From the NCBI GenBank assembly GCA_017880825.1, contig JADGRN010000044.1:1-9411 (forward strand): 9,411 nucleotides of DNA, read 5' to 3'. The translations under genes were made by a program, and so were the position numbers. This document shows positions 1 through 5,421 of the stretch, piece by piece. The first letter of the stretch is position 1, and every line of letters begins with the position of its first letter. The notes under the pieces are model-generated. The model ran no database searches. It was not told where the DNA came from and saw only the letters and a program-made list of their open reading frames with translations. The DNA is from Methylophilaceae bacterium. GTDB lineage: Bacteria; Pseudomonadota; Gammaproteobacteria; Burkholderiales; Methylophilaceae.

Positions 1-639
1 CCCATGGGCATAGTAATCGCCGCCGTAAAATTCCGGGTCGGTGATGATGGCCTGACGCGCCACCTCGTTAAACGCCATATTCTGTGCGGTGAGGTTGGGC
101 GCGGAGGCAATCACCAGTGCGTGACGTACGCGCTGCGGGTAAGCCAGCGTCCATTGCAGCGCCTGCATGCCGCCCAAGCTACCGCCAATCACGGCAGCCA
201 ATTGTTTGATGCCCAGGTAATCCGCCAATCGTGCTTGCGAGTCCACCCAGTCTTCTACTGTGACCAAGGGGAATTCTGAACCCCAAGGTTCGCCAGTCTC
301 AGGGTTGGTACTGGATGGCCCGCTGCTGCCATGACAGCCACCCAGATTATTCAGGCCAATCACAAAAAAGCGGTTGGTGTCTAATGGTCGGCCGGGCCCG
401 ATGAGGTTATCCCACCAGCCCGGGTTCTTGTCAGATTCAGCGTATTTGCCCGCTACATGGTGGTTGCCGGATAAAGCGTGGCAAATCATGACCGCATTGG
501 ATTTATCGGCGTTGAGCGTGCCGTAGGTCTCATAAACCAGATCGAATTGCGGCAGCACCGCACCGCTTTTGAGCGTAAGCGGCTCAGTGAAATGCGCGGT
601 CTGGGGTTTAACGATGCCGACAGATGAAGATTCGTTCAT
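1..639 (-). CDS. metX: Homoserine O-acyltransferase MetX (N-terminal 213 residues, runs off window)
   Basis: MetX acylates the hydroxyl of homoserine, using succinyl-CoA or acetyl-CoA, which commits carbon to methionine synthesis in the cytoplasm. I translated this strand by hand from ATG 639-637; the frame is open to the window edge. It gives 213 of the usual ~370-380 residues. The alpha/beta-hydrolase nucleophile elbow GGSLGGMQ is present with the nucleophile at Ser154. The family block [11 protein letters not shown] lies at 54-64 and the [14 protein letters not shown] block at 97-110. The catalytic Asp and His would lie in the missing part. The HALSGxHH form, rather than HALTG, is the one usually annotated as succinyltransferase (MetXS) in proteobacteria, so succinyl-CoA is the likelier donor; that is inference. 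There is no Shine-Dalgarno before the ATG, but a perfect TATAAT lies 6 nt upstream, so the mRNA may be leaderless. metW often follows in this lineage but would be outside the window. Confidence 0.95.
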   Translation of the reverse strand, partial: MNESSSVGIVKPQTAHFTEPLTLKSGAVLPQFDLVYETYGTLNADKSNAVMICHALSGNHHVAGKYAESDKNPGWWDNLIGPGRPLDTNRFFVIGLNNLGGCHGSSGPSSTNPETGEPWGSEFPLVTVEDWVDSQARLADYLGIKQLAAVIGGSLGGMQALQWTLAYPQRVRHALVIASAPNLTAQNMAFNEVARQAIITDPEFYGGDYYAHG

Positions 640-645
640 GGCGCG

Positions 646-653
646 ATTATACT
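646..653. promoter_or_regulatory. Overlapping divergent -10 boxes between metX and the gamma-CA gene
   Basis: The 21-bp gap between the two divergent ATGs reads ATTATACT at 646-653. On the minus strand this contains a perfect TATAAT (651-646). On the plus strand it contains TATACT (648-653, 5 of 6 consensus). Each box ends 6-7 nt before the ATG of the gene it would drive, so initiation at normal distance would fall at or next to the start codon of both genes. Candidate -35 hexamers at 16-18 bp spacing match only about 3 of 6 positions (for example TGAGCA for metX). Neither gene has a Shine-Dalgarno. The -10 matches are seen directly; leaderless transcription is inference. Confidence 0.4.
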
Positions 654-660
654 ATGGCTT

Positions 661-1071
661 ATGCGCGATGCTCATTCCTCACCAGTACAAGCCTATCAAG
701 GCGTTTATCCTCAGCTGGCTGAGGGCGTTTACATTCACCTGACTGCCGCCGTGATTGGCGACGTTGTGTTGGCTGATGATGTTTCGGTATGGCCAGGCAC
801 GGTGATTCGCGGCGACATCAACAGCATCCGCATCGGTGCCGGAACCAACGTGCAGGATTTATCGGTGCTGCATGTCAGCCATAAATCGAGCTGGGACCAA
901 GCAGCCGCGCCGCTCATCATCGGCAGCAATGTCACTATCGGTCATAACGTGATTCTGCATGGCTGCACCATAGAGTACGAATGCCTGATCGTCATGGATA
1001 AAGTGGTGGTGCAAAGACGCGTGATGTTATTCATCAACCCTAATGGGTTCATGAATTGCGGTGTTCAATAG
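661..1071 (+). CDS. Gamma-carbonic anhydrase family protein, C-terminally truncated (probable pseudogene)
   Basis: The protein belongs to the left-handed beta-helix gamma-carbonic anhydrase family (YrdA-like), whose members bind zinc at trimer interfaces. Hexapeptide repeats run through residues 29-110 (VIGDVVLADDVSVWPGTVIRGD, then IGAGTNVQDLSVLHVSHKSS). The three expected zinc ligands fit His71, His95 and His100, with the family's H-x4-H spacing. The product is 136 residues where YrdA-like members are usually about 175-185. Two things look wrong. After CLI (108-110) the family's GMGxI is missing and the text resumes at VMDKVVVQ, which fits a 5-codon deletion. After VML (121-123) the expected GAGSLVP...SGYLY...SP region is replaced by an unrelated tail ending at TAG 1069-1071. 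That tail coincides with a palindrome. Trimer packing would probably fail. ATG 661 is the only conventional start, because an in-frame TGA lies at 625-627; there is no Shine-Dalgarno. The family is sure; function is doubtful. Confidence 0.75.
   Translation: MRDAHSSPVQAYQGVYPQLAEGVYIHLTAAVIGDVVLADDVSVWPGTVIRGDINSIRIGAGTNVQDLSVLHVSHKSSWDQAAAPLIIGSNVTIGHNVILHGCTIEYECLIVMDKVVVQRRVMLFINPNGFMNCGVQ
1029..1056. repeat. Inverted repeat (12-bp arms, 4-nt loop) in the tail of the gamma-CA ORF
   Basis: ATTCATCAACCC (1029-1040) and GGGTTCATGAAT (1045-1056) form a 12-bp stem with one mismatch (C1035/C1050) around the loop TAAT. It begins exactly where the protein stops resembling the gamma-carbonic anhydrase family, so it may mark the edge of inserted DNA. 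No T-run follows on the plus strand, so it does not look like an intrinsic terminator. Confidence 0.6.
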
Positions 1072-1126
1072 AACGGTGGAGGCAAGGGCGCGGCGCTAGA
1101 GCGCTTGTGCCCCTACTTCCACCGTT
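1072..1126. repeat. 55-bp imperfect palindrome directly after the gamma-CA stop codon
   Basis: AACGGTGGA (1072-1080) is perfectly complementary to TCCACCGTT (1118-1126). The interior continues as a long imperfect stem with GU pairs and two mismatches, and the centre GCGCT/AGCGC closes on a 2-nt gap that would open into a small loop. This is far more self-complementary than its surroundings and starts one base after the ORF stop. It could be a REP-like or miniature mobile element, a structural 3' end, or an attenuator-like element. It lacks the U-tract of a rho-independent terminator. I do not recognise it as a named repeat family. Confidence 0.6.
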
Positions 1127-1143
1127 GCCCATGCCGCCGTCGG

Positions 1144-1172
1144 TTGCAAGATCACTCTGCCTGGAATAGACT
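1144..1172 (+). promoter_or_regulatory. Candidate sigma70 promoter for the diguanylate cyclase gene
   Basis: TTGCAA (1144-1149, 4 of 6 consensus) is followed after exactly 17 bp by TAGACT (1167-1172, 4 of 6). Transcription would start near 1179 and leave a leader of about 90 nt. The leader is AT-rich and holds a 7-bp inverted repeat GTTACAT/ATGTAAC at 1205-1211 and 1247-1253. The match is moderate and was found by eye only. Confidence 0.3.
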
Positions 1173-1271
1173 GTTTTCTGGTTTATGTATTCGTAGCCCC
1201 CCGTGTTACATGAACGAGGCACTTCAAGTTAAAACCGTTTTGTCTAATGTAACTCCATAGAGGGTGGAAGC

Positions 1272-2327
1272 ATGCCGCAGGACATAAGTGAAAATATATC
1301 TTTAGCGCAGGAAGAACTTCGAGGCGTCGCCCGGACTGTTGCGGAAATCGAATGGTTATTGCTGCTCATTGTGCTTCTGTATCTGGAATTAAGTGGCACC
1401 GAGGGCGAGAATCACAGTGCGGTCTTGATGGCTTTGTTCTTTTATGCCGCCTTTATCATGAGTTTCCGTTATGCAAACTTCTACAAGCCGGAATCGCGCT
1501 GGAAGATCGCTATAGAAAGTTGGGGCATGATTGCCTTCATCACTTGGTCATTATGGTTTACGGGCAGACTCGAGAGCCCTCTCGTCAACACTTACCTGCT
1601 GGTGATTATTACCAGTGCACTGACACTCGGGAAACTTACGACACTAGCGGAACTTTGGTTGATCGCAGCCTGTTTCTTCTTTCTCGGGAGTCATTCCGCT
1701 ATTCACGATCTGTTTTCACTCAGCTACGCAGGCGGGATCCTGGCCCGATTCGCTCCGTTCGTACTCGTCGCCTATTTCACCACCATGTTCTCATCGGATA
1801 TTCGCTATGGCCTCAATAAGGCTAAGCTGATGTCGGAAACAGACGAACTTACAAAACTGCTTAACAGGCGTGGCTTCGCTATTGCAGCCGATCGACTGTT
1901 CGGTCAAGCGGTCCGATACGACCGTGCACTGAGTATATTAATGATTGACGCCGATAATTTGAAGCAGGTCAATGACAGCTACGGACACAAAGCTGGAGAT
2001 CAGTTATTAACACTGCTTGTTAAAAGCATTCAGCGCCATCTGCGTGATACAGACATCATTGCACGCTACGGTGGGGACGAGTTTGTCATTTTGCTGCCTG
2101 AAACTCCAGCCCTTGGCGCGCTCGATGTCGCAGATAGAATCCGTAATTCTGTTGCAAACACACTAATGGAGATCGATGGGAGGGCCGTCAAAATAACCGT
2201 GAGCATAGGCGTTGCGACCTATCCGGATGATGGACGCAAGTTAGACTCTCTCATGGCAAGTGCCGATGAAGCAATGTACAAGGCAAAGACAGGAGGAGGG
2301 GATCAGGTCGCCAAATTCTCTGCCTGA
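1272..2327 (+). CDS. Membrane-anchored GGDEF diguanylate cyclase
   Basis: The protein converts two GTP to cyclic di-GMP, a second messenger that usually controls motility versus attachment. The N-terminal ~180 residues hold about five or six hydrophobic segments (roughly 27-40, 49-66, 79-97, 105-118, 124-142, 152-174). I do not recognise this as a named MASE domain; it likely senses a membrane or small-molecule signal. A short linker leads to the GGDEF domain from 189 (ETDELTKLLNRRGF) to about 347. Active-site residues are intact: metal ligand Asp226 in IDADNLKQVND, guanine-contacting Asn234, and signature GGDEF at 267-271. Arg258-x-x-Asp261, five residues before the signature, is a complete product-inhibition I-site. 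There is no EAL domain. AGGGTGG at 1261-1267 is a good ribosome binding site for ATG 1272. The gene is alone on its strand, with a truncated gene upstream and a gene remnant downstream, so it looks accessory. Activity is strongly predicted; the input signal is unknown. Confidence 0.95.
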   Translation: MPQDISENISLAQEELRGVARTVAEIEWLLLLIVLLYLELSGTEGENHSAVLMALFFYAAFIMSFRYANFYKPESRWKIAIESWGMIAFITWSLWFTGRLESPLVNTYLLVIITSALTLGKLTTLAELWLIAACFFFLGSHSAIHDLFSLSYAGGILARFAPFVLVAYFTTMFSSDIRYGLNKAKLMSETDELTKLLNRRGFAIAADRLFGQAVRYDRALSILMIDADNLKQVNDSYGHKAGDQLLTLLVKSIQRHLRDTDIIARYGGDEFVILLPETPALGALDVADRIRNSVANTLMEIDGRAVKITVSIGVATYPDDGRKLDSLMASADEAMYKAKTGGGDQVAKFSA

Positions 2328-2545
2328 CATTTTATGGACGGGGGTTCATGAGCTGACCGACTGTTTTCGCTATGTATCCTTTGCTGGTCAAGATAGCTAA
2401 GTCCGTAAAACAACATAGCTAGGATGAATGTCTTCAGTTCAGTATTAGTGATACTTCCCAGTGCCCAGACTCATCTCTTCGGAGGTGCCAATCTCAAATT
2501 GGAACCGTGATGATCCAGTGTCTAGATTTGCCCGAACCGGCGACC
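2328..2545. other. Non-coding stretch after the diguanylate cyclase
   Basis: I see no credible gene here on either strand. There is a 9-bp hairpin with one mismatch, GGTGCCAAT (2484-2492) against ATTGGAACC (2498-2506), not followed by a T-run. The motifs GGGTTCATGA (2342-2351) and GACTGTTTTC (2359-2368) also occur upstream of the cyclase. No clear terminator for the cyclase gene is visible. Confidence 0.5.
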
Positions 2546-2687
2546 TTACTCGGGCTCGAACACCTGAATGAATGGCGGCTCCTGGTTGTCGCATTTAAAG
2601 ATGCGCTCGGCAAACTGCTCTACCGTGCCGCCAAAAATGAGAACGCTCATTGATCAACGTTCAAATTGCGACCCAATGCAGGCAATC
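2546..2687 (-). pseudogene. Decayed 3' fragment of a second mgtC-family gene
   Basis: Positions 2576-2656 align with 4061-4140, the end of the intact mgtC-family gene, with 6 substitutions and one extra T (at 2650-2651) over about 80 columns. The leftward reading frame ends in GGTVEQFAERIFKCDNQEP where the intact protein has GGTAEQFAERIFKRDSQEP. Five of the six substitutions change the amino acid (T to I, I to F, A to V, R to C, S to N), which is what loss of selection produces. Upstream of the 1-bp insertion, degraded homology continues to about 2687 and includes a TCA-to-TGA stop and codon indels. The rest of the gene is absent. A 34-codon ORF (2650-2546) survives by chance from an internal ATG. 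Confidence 0.85.
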
Positions 2688-2720
2688 AGGCAAACTGAGC
2701 CTGAGATTTCAGGTTGAGCG

Positions 2721-3167
2721 TTATATTATTTTACCAATCACATAGCCAATGACTATCCCGATCAATAGAGCTATGGTCAGGCTCCGGTAGGTAAGTACAT
2801 CCTGGGAGTAGCCCCTTCTTATGGCTACAAAAGAAACCAAATAACCCAGGGCATTCAGCAGCCATATCACCGGAAGCGCCAGCACCTTGACAAGCAAAGG
2901 CCCTAAGATGGGGAAAAGTGCAAGAGTTCCTAATATCCATGTAAATGCACTGGACAATATACCGAATACAATTGCGCCGCCAGCTATGGCCTTGGCATCC
3001 ATATCGAAATGAAAACCCAGCCAAATCAAAAATAGCAGTAAGCACCATACTGGGACCATCACCTTCCAGCTACGCTTAGCAGGACGAGGTGCAATTACAG
3101 AAGTATTAAACTCGGGGGTTTCTTCTAACGGATCAGGTTTGGTTGTTTTATGTCTTGAACGGTTCAC
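2721..3167 (-). CDS. Hypothetical four-helix inner-membrane protein
   Basis: I do not recognise a named family. The 148-residue product has a polar, charged N terminus (1-34: many Lys and Arg, one acidic patch PLEETPE). Hydrophobic segments follow at about 35-53, 61-81, 84-116 (probably two short helices or one long re-entrant one, with three prolines) and 129-147. The short loop RRGYSQDVLTYR before the last helix is positively charged and is the most family-like stretch. The C terminus is the membrane helix itself (IGKII). The start is GTG at 3167-3165: AGAGGT lies 4 nt upstream, and the nearby ATG (3169-3167) is followed at once by a stop. It reads away from the hemerythrin gene and is bracketed with it by two mgtC copies. 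An open frame with sensible membrane topology and a good RBS supports a real gene. Confidence 0.75.
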   Translation of the reverse strand: MNRSRHKTTKPDPLEETPEFNTSVIAPRPAKRSWKVMVPVWCLLLFLIWLGFHFDMDAKAIAGGAIVFGILSSAFTWILGTLALFPILGPLLVKVLALPVIWLLNALGYLVSFVAIRRGYSQDVLTYRSLTIALLIGIVIGYVIGKII

Positions 3168-3468
3168 ATCGACCTCTGAAGAGTTAGATTTGACTTCCCG
3201 TACTTTACTAGATTTTTTGAATGTCTGTCTCTGATCCGTTAGCTGATATTCACCCCAGTACTGACCACCGCCAAGCTAATTAAACCATGCTCTACAACCA
3301 CATTGACGGTGGCGATTGGTAGGCGTAATTTACCTTCATAGTTAATCACCATTGTCGACTACAGCCAGAATGGTTTGAGGCTTATGGCTCAGTTTGGCGC
3401 AAGTGGCTATCCCAGCTGAAAACCTACAGCAGTCTGTTCATTTGGCGGGTACGTTTGAGAGAGAGCCC
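3168..3468. other. Divergent intergenic region between membrane protein and hemerythrin genes
   Basis: About 300 bp with no confident gene. It must hold the promoters for both flanking genes, but I cannot point to a convincing -35/-10 pair. A 37-codon leftward ORF (3352-3239, starting MVINYEGKLRLPIATVNVVV) is open but has no ribosome binding site and no recognisable domain; it could be a remnant of a lost gene. The frame of the hemerythrin gene is open upstream to a TGA at 3376. Confidence 0.4.
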
Positions 3469-3945
3469 ATGGCAATCCATGTTCAGTCAGTCAGTAAGCT
3501 GGCTCCCGCTGATTACTTCCTTATTGAAGAGGAACATGCTCGGCTGAAAGGGTTACTACATGACCTACACGACACCTGCTGCAATTTGGACAATCTGCTA
3601 AGTTGCCAGAGCTGTAGCAGTGAAAAATTTGCCTCCTGCCGAGGTCGTTTACCTTCCTACATCCATGATCTTATTGATCTCGTTGATATGCATTTTTATC
3701 ACGAGGAATCAATCATGTTGAGCAGGCCACAGGTTACAGTGAAATATGAGTACTTTAGAATTCATAAACAAGCACACGACAGCATCATGCAGGAATTGAA
3801 TTCGATAGTTGGTGAATGTTTTTCACTGGACAAATTGGAAAAAACAGCTGAAGGCTACCGCCATTTCTACAAAAGGCTTTCAGACCTGTTTGAAGAGCAT
3901 GACCGCTGTTTTGACGACCCGTTTATTCAATCGACCAAAGCTTAA
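3469..3945 (+). CDS. Hemerythrin-like di-iron protein with inserted cysteine cluster
   Basis: Hemerythrin-fold proteins bind O2, NO or related ligands at a non-haem di-iron centre in a four-helix bundle. In the 158-residue form all seven ligands can be assigned: His23 (EEEH), His75 and Glu79 (HFYHE), His99 and His103 (HKQAH), His144 and Asp149 (HDRCFD). Between the first and second ligand helices there are 52 residues, longer than in simple hemerythrins. This stretch carries Cys37, Cys38, Cys46, Cys49 and Cys57, a CC-x7-CxxC-x7-C pattern that could bind a metal or form redox disulfides (inference). There is no signal peptide or membrane segment, so it is cytoplasmic. I chose ATG 3469 because a purine-rich GAGAGAG lies just upstream; the frame could extend to TTG 3394 (183 residues), but those 25 extra residues look unrelated. 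The neighbouring cyclase and membrane protein could act in the same oxygen or NO response, but they are not in one operon. Confidence 0.85.
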   Translation: MAIHVQSVSKLAPADYFLIEEEHARLKGLLHDLHDTCCNLDNLLSCQSCSSEKFASCRGRLPSYIHDLIDLVDMHFYHEESIMLSRPQVTVKYEYFRIHKQAHDSIMQELNSIVGECFSLDKLEKTAEGYRHFYKRLSDLFEEHDRCFDDPFIQSTKA

Positions 3946-4042
3946 GCAGTTTCTGTCCAATGTCTCTAGTTGGCCGATTACGCTCGGATGCATTCTTGAG
4001 TCTGGCCCATTCTTTCATAAAGTTAGCGCGCATGTCCGTTGG
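3946..4042. other. Convergent gap between hemerythrin and mgtC-family genes
   Basis: The two genes converge here, so a bidirectional terminator would be expected, but I see no GC-rich stem with a T-run. A 36-codon leftward ORF (4033-3923, containing FMKEWARLKNASERNRPTRD) is open, overlaps the end of the hemerythrin gene and has no ribosome binding site. It is probably chance. Confidence 0.4.
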
Positions 4043-4531
4043 CTATAACCTGCGTTCGCGCGGCTCCTGGCTGTCGCGTTTAAAGATGCGCTCGGCAAAC
4101 TGCTCTGCCGTACCGCCAATAGTGAGAACGCTCATGATCAGCACGGTTGATATGCCAACCAGCAGCCAATAGCCAAGCCCGCAAAGCGTACCCAGCACGG
4201 CAGAAACCCAGATGGTGGCTGCTGTCGTGAGGCCGGATACATGGCCCTCTGCATCCCTGATAATCACCCCGGCACCGAGGAAGCCAATGCCGGTCAGGAT
4301 TCCTTGCAGTACCCGGCTGACTGCATCCATATTGGCAGAGCCATCTGCCATTTGCCCGTTCAGTATGGCGATGGTCGCCATCGCGGCGCCCAGCGTTACC
4401 AAGGCATGAGTTCGTAACCCCGCCAGTTTTCTGTGGAGATCGCGATTGAGCCCGAATAATCCGCCCGCCAATACCGCAACAACAAGGCGAAGAACCAGGT
4501 CCGTGGTGCTCATACTGTTAATGATTAGCAT
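4043..4531 (-). CDS. MgtC/SapB family inner-membrane protein (short form)
   Basis: MgtC-family proteins are inner-membrane proteins linked to growth at low magnesium, acid tolerance and, in Salmonella, inhibition of the F-type ATPase. This 162-residue protein has about five hydrophobic segments (11-28, 41-58, 76-92, 99-118, 119-138). It has the family blocks GLFGLNRDLHRKLAGLRTHALV (24-45), RVLQGILTGIGFLGAGVIIR (73-92) and GLTTAATIWVSAVLG (100-114). It lacks the C-terminal ACT-like domain of the ~230-residue Salmonella MgtC, as many environmental homologues do. The longer start at 4531 is preferred because AGGA lies 9 nt upstream, overlapping the prmC stop region; Met7 has no such signal. It begins 18 nt after prmC and is the likely last gene of the hemA operon. 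A decayed copy of its 3' end lies at 2546-2687. Virulence roles of MgtC should not be assumed here. Confidence 0.93.
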   Translation of the reverse strand: MLIINSMSTTDLVLRLVVAVLAGGLFGLNRDLHRKLAGLRTHALVTLGAAMATIAILNGQMADGSANMDAVSRVLQGILTGIGFLGAGVIIRDAEGHVSGLTTAATIWVSAVLGTLCGLGYWLLVGISTVLIMSVLTIGGTAEQFAERIFKRDSQEPRERRL

Positions 4532-4549
4532 GGATATTTTTCCTATTGC

Positions 4550-5416
4550 TTACTTCTTGCCCAAGATCACCCGCAGAATACCGGACAAATCAGCGACAGA
4601 CGTGACTGAATCAAAGTTTGCGCTTTTCAGTAATTGTGCGACTTTTTCTGCCTGGTCGTAACCGTGTTCGAACATCAGCCAGCCTTGTGGGTTTAGATAT
4701 TGTTTGGCTCGGTTGATGATTTGCCGGATGCAGTCCAGCCCATCTTCCCCCGCAGCCAGTGCGCTCGTGGGTTCAAAGCGTAAATCACCCTGGTTCAAGT
4801 GCGGGTCATCCTTGGCAATATAAGGCGGGTTGCTGACGATGACATCAAAAGTTTGCCCGCCCAATGCACTAAACCAGTCGCTCAATACCAACTGCACATT
4901 GGCTACCCCAAGCCGCCTGGCGTTGCCCTGCGCTACCGCCAGTGCTTTCAGCGACTGATCAACCGCCGTCACCTTCGCTTGTGGCCTATGCTTGGCAATC
5001 GCAATAGCAATGGCCCCACTGCCTGTACCGAGGTCGAGCACTGTGCAGCTTTGGTTTGCGGGGATTTTTTCCAGCGCTACTTCGACCAAGGTTTCTGTAT
5101 CCGGGCGCGGAATGAGCGTACCCGGCGTGACTGTGAAATCCAGCCCATAGAATTCGCGTTTACCCAGAATATAAGCAACCGGTTCACCGTTCAAACGGCG
5201 TTTCAGGAGCGCCTCAAAACCCGCATGGATATTGGCTTGCTGTCCATTAAAATCAAGTGCATCATTTTCATGGGTGAGAAGCCATGCGCGCGAGACATCT
5301 CCAAGGGCGTGCCGTAGAAGCGTCTGTGCTTCAATACGCGCTTCTGCTGCATTTAATCCTAAAGCGAGCACAAGTCGCTTTTCGGAGTCGAGCAGTAATT
5401 GATTGACGCCAGGCAT
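4550..5416 (-). CDS. prmC: Peptide chain release factor N5-glutamine methyltransferase PrmC
   Basis: PrmC (HemK) methylates the glutamine of the GGQ motif in release factors RF1 and RF2, using S-adenosylmethionine, which makes termination efficient. The 288 residues match the usual length. An N-terminal helical substrate-recognition domain (about 1-75) is followed by the hinge block GEPVAYILGKREFYG (77-91). The Rossmann methyltransferase domain has the SAM loop DLGTGSG (128-134), the acidic AVDQS (151-155) and the catalytic NPPY (196-199) that holds the target glutamine. The C-terminal block DLSGILRVILGKK is a normal variant. The ATG lies 5 nt after the stop of the DUF2127 gene, so the two are probably translationally coupled; only a weak purine stretch precedes it. 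Its substrate RF1 is encoded two genes upstream in the same operon, the classic association. Confidence 0.97.
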   Translation of the reverse strand: MPGVNQLLLDSEKRLVLALGLNAAEARIEAQTLLRHALGDVSRAWLLTHENDALDFNGQQANIHAGFEALLKRRLNGEPVAYILGKREFYGLDFTVTPGTLIPRPDTETLVEVALEKIPANQSCTVLDLGTGSGAIAIAIAKHRPQAKVTAVDQSLKALAVAQGNARRLGVANVQLVLSDWFSALGGQTFDVIVSNPPYIAKDDPHLNQGDLRFEPTSALAAGEDGLDCIRQIINRAKQYLNPQGWLMFEHGYDQAEKVAQLLKSANFDSVTSVADLSGILRVILGKK

Positions 5417-5421
5417 GGTTC

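Noticed and set aside
1072..1135. Integron attC site, suggested by AAC...GTT ends and a long imperfect palindrome.
   Set aside because: The flanks do not fit the attC core consensus (RYYYAAC / GTTRRRY): the right end is GTTGCCC and the left end ATAGAAC. There is no integrase and no second site nearby.
1127..1215. Lost C-terminal part of the gamma-carbonic anhydrase (a weak PP...LE...FMY-like trail in shifted frames around 1136-1195).
   Set aside because: The resemblance needs several frameshifts and stops and covers only scattered residues; it is not distinguishable from chance by eye.
2520..2545. GSGKS on the minus strand, resembling an ATP-binding P-loop.
   Set aside because: The first Gly of GxxxxGK is not in place, the frame stops soon after, and nothing ATPase-like surrounds it.
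2549..2566. tRNA T-arm-like sequence GTTCGAGCCCG on the minus strand.
   Set aside because: There is no matching stem, acceptor or anticodon arm; the bases belong to the tail of the mgtC fragment frame.
3168..3260. TTGACT at 3193-3198 as a -35 box for a rightward promoter.
   Set aside because: At 16-18 bp spacing only a T-run is found, not a -10 hexamer, and any transcript would run nearly 270 nt before a start codon.
3394..3468. TTG-initiated N-terminal extension of the hemerythrin protein.
   Set aside because: There is no ribosome binding site and the 25 residues have no family resemblance; ATG 3469 has a purine-rich stretch at good spacing. It remains possible but less likely.
3923..4033. 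36-codon leftward ORF between and overlapping the hemerythrin 3' end.
   Set aside because: It has no ribosome binding site, overlaps a well-supported gene on the other strand, and has no recognisable family.
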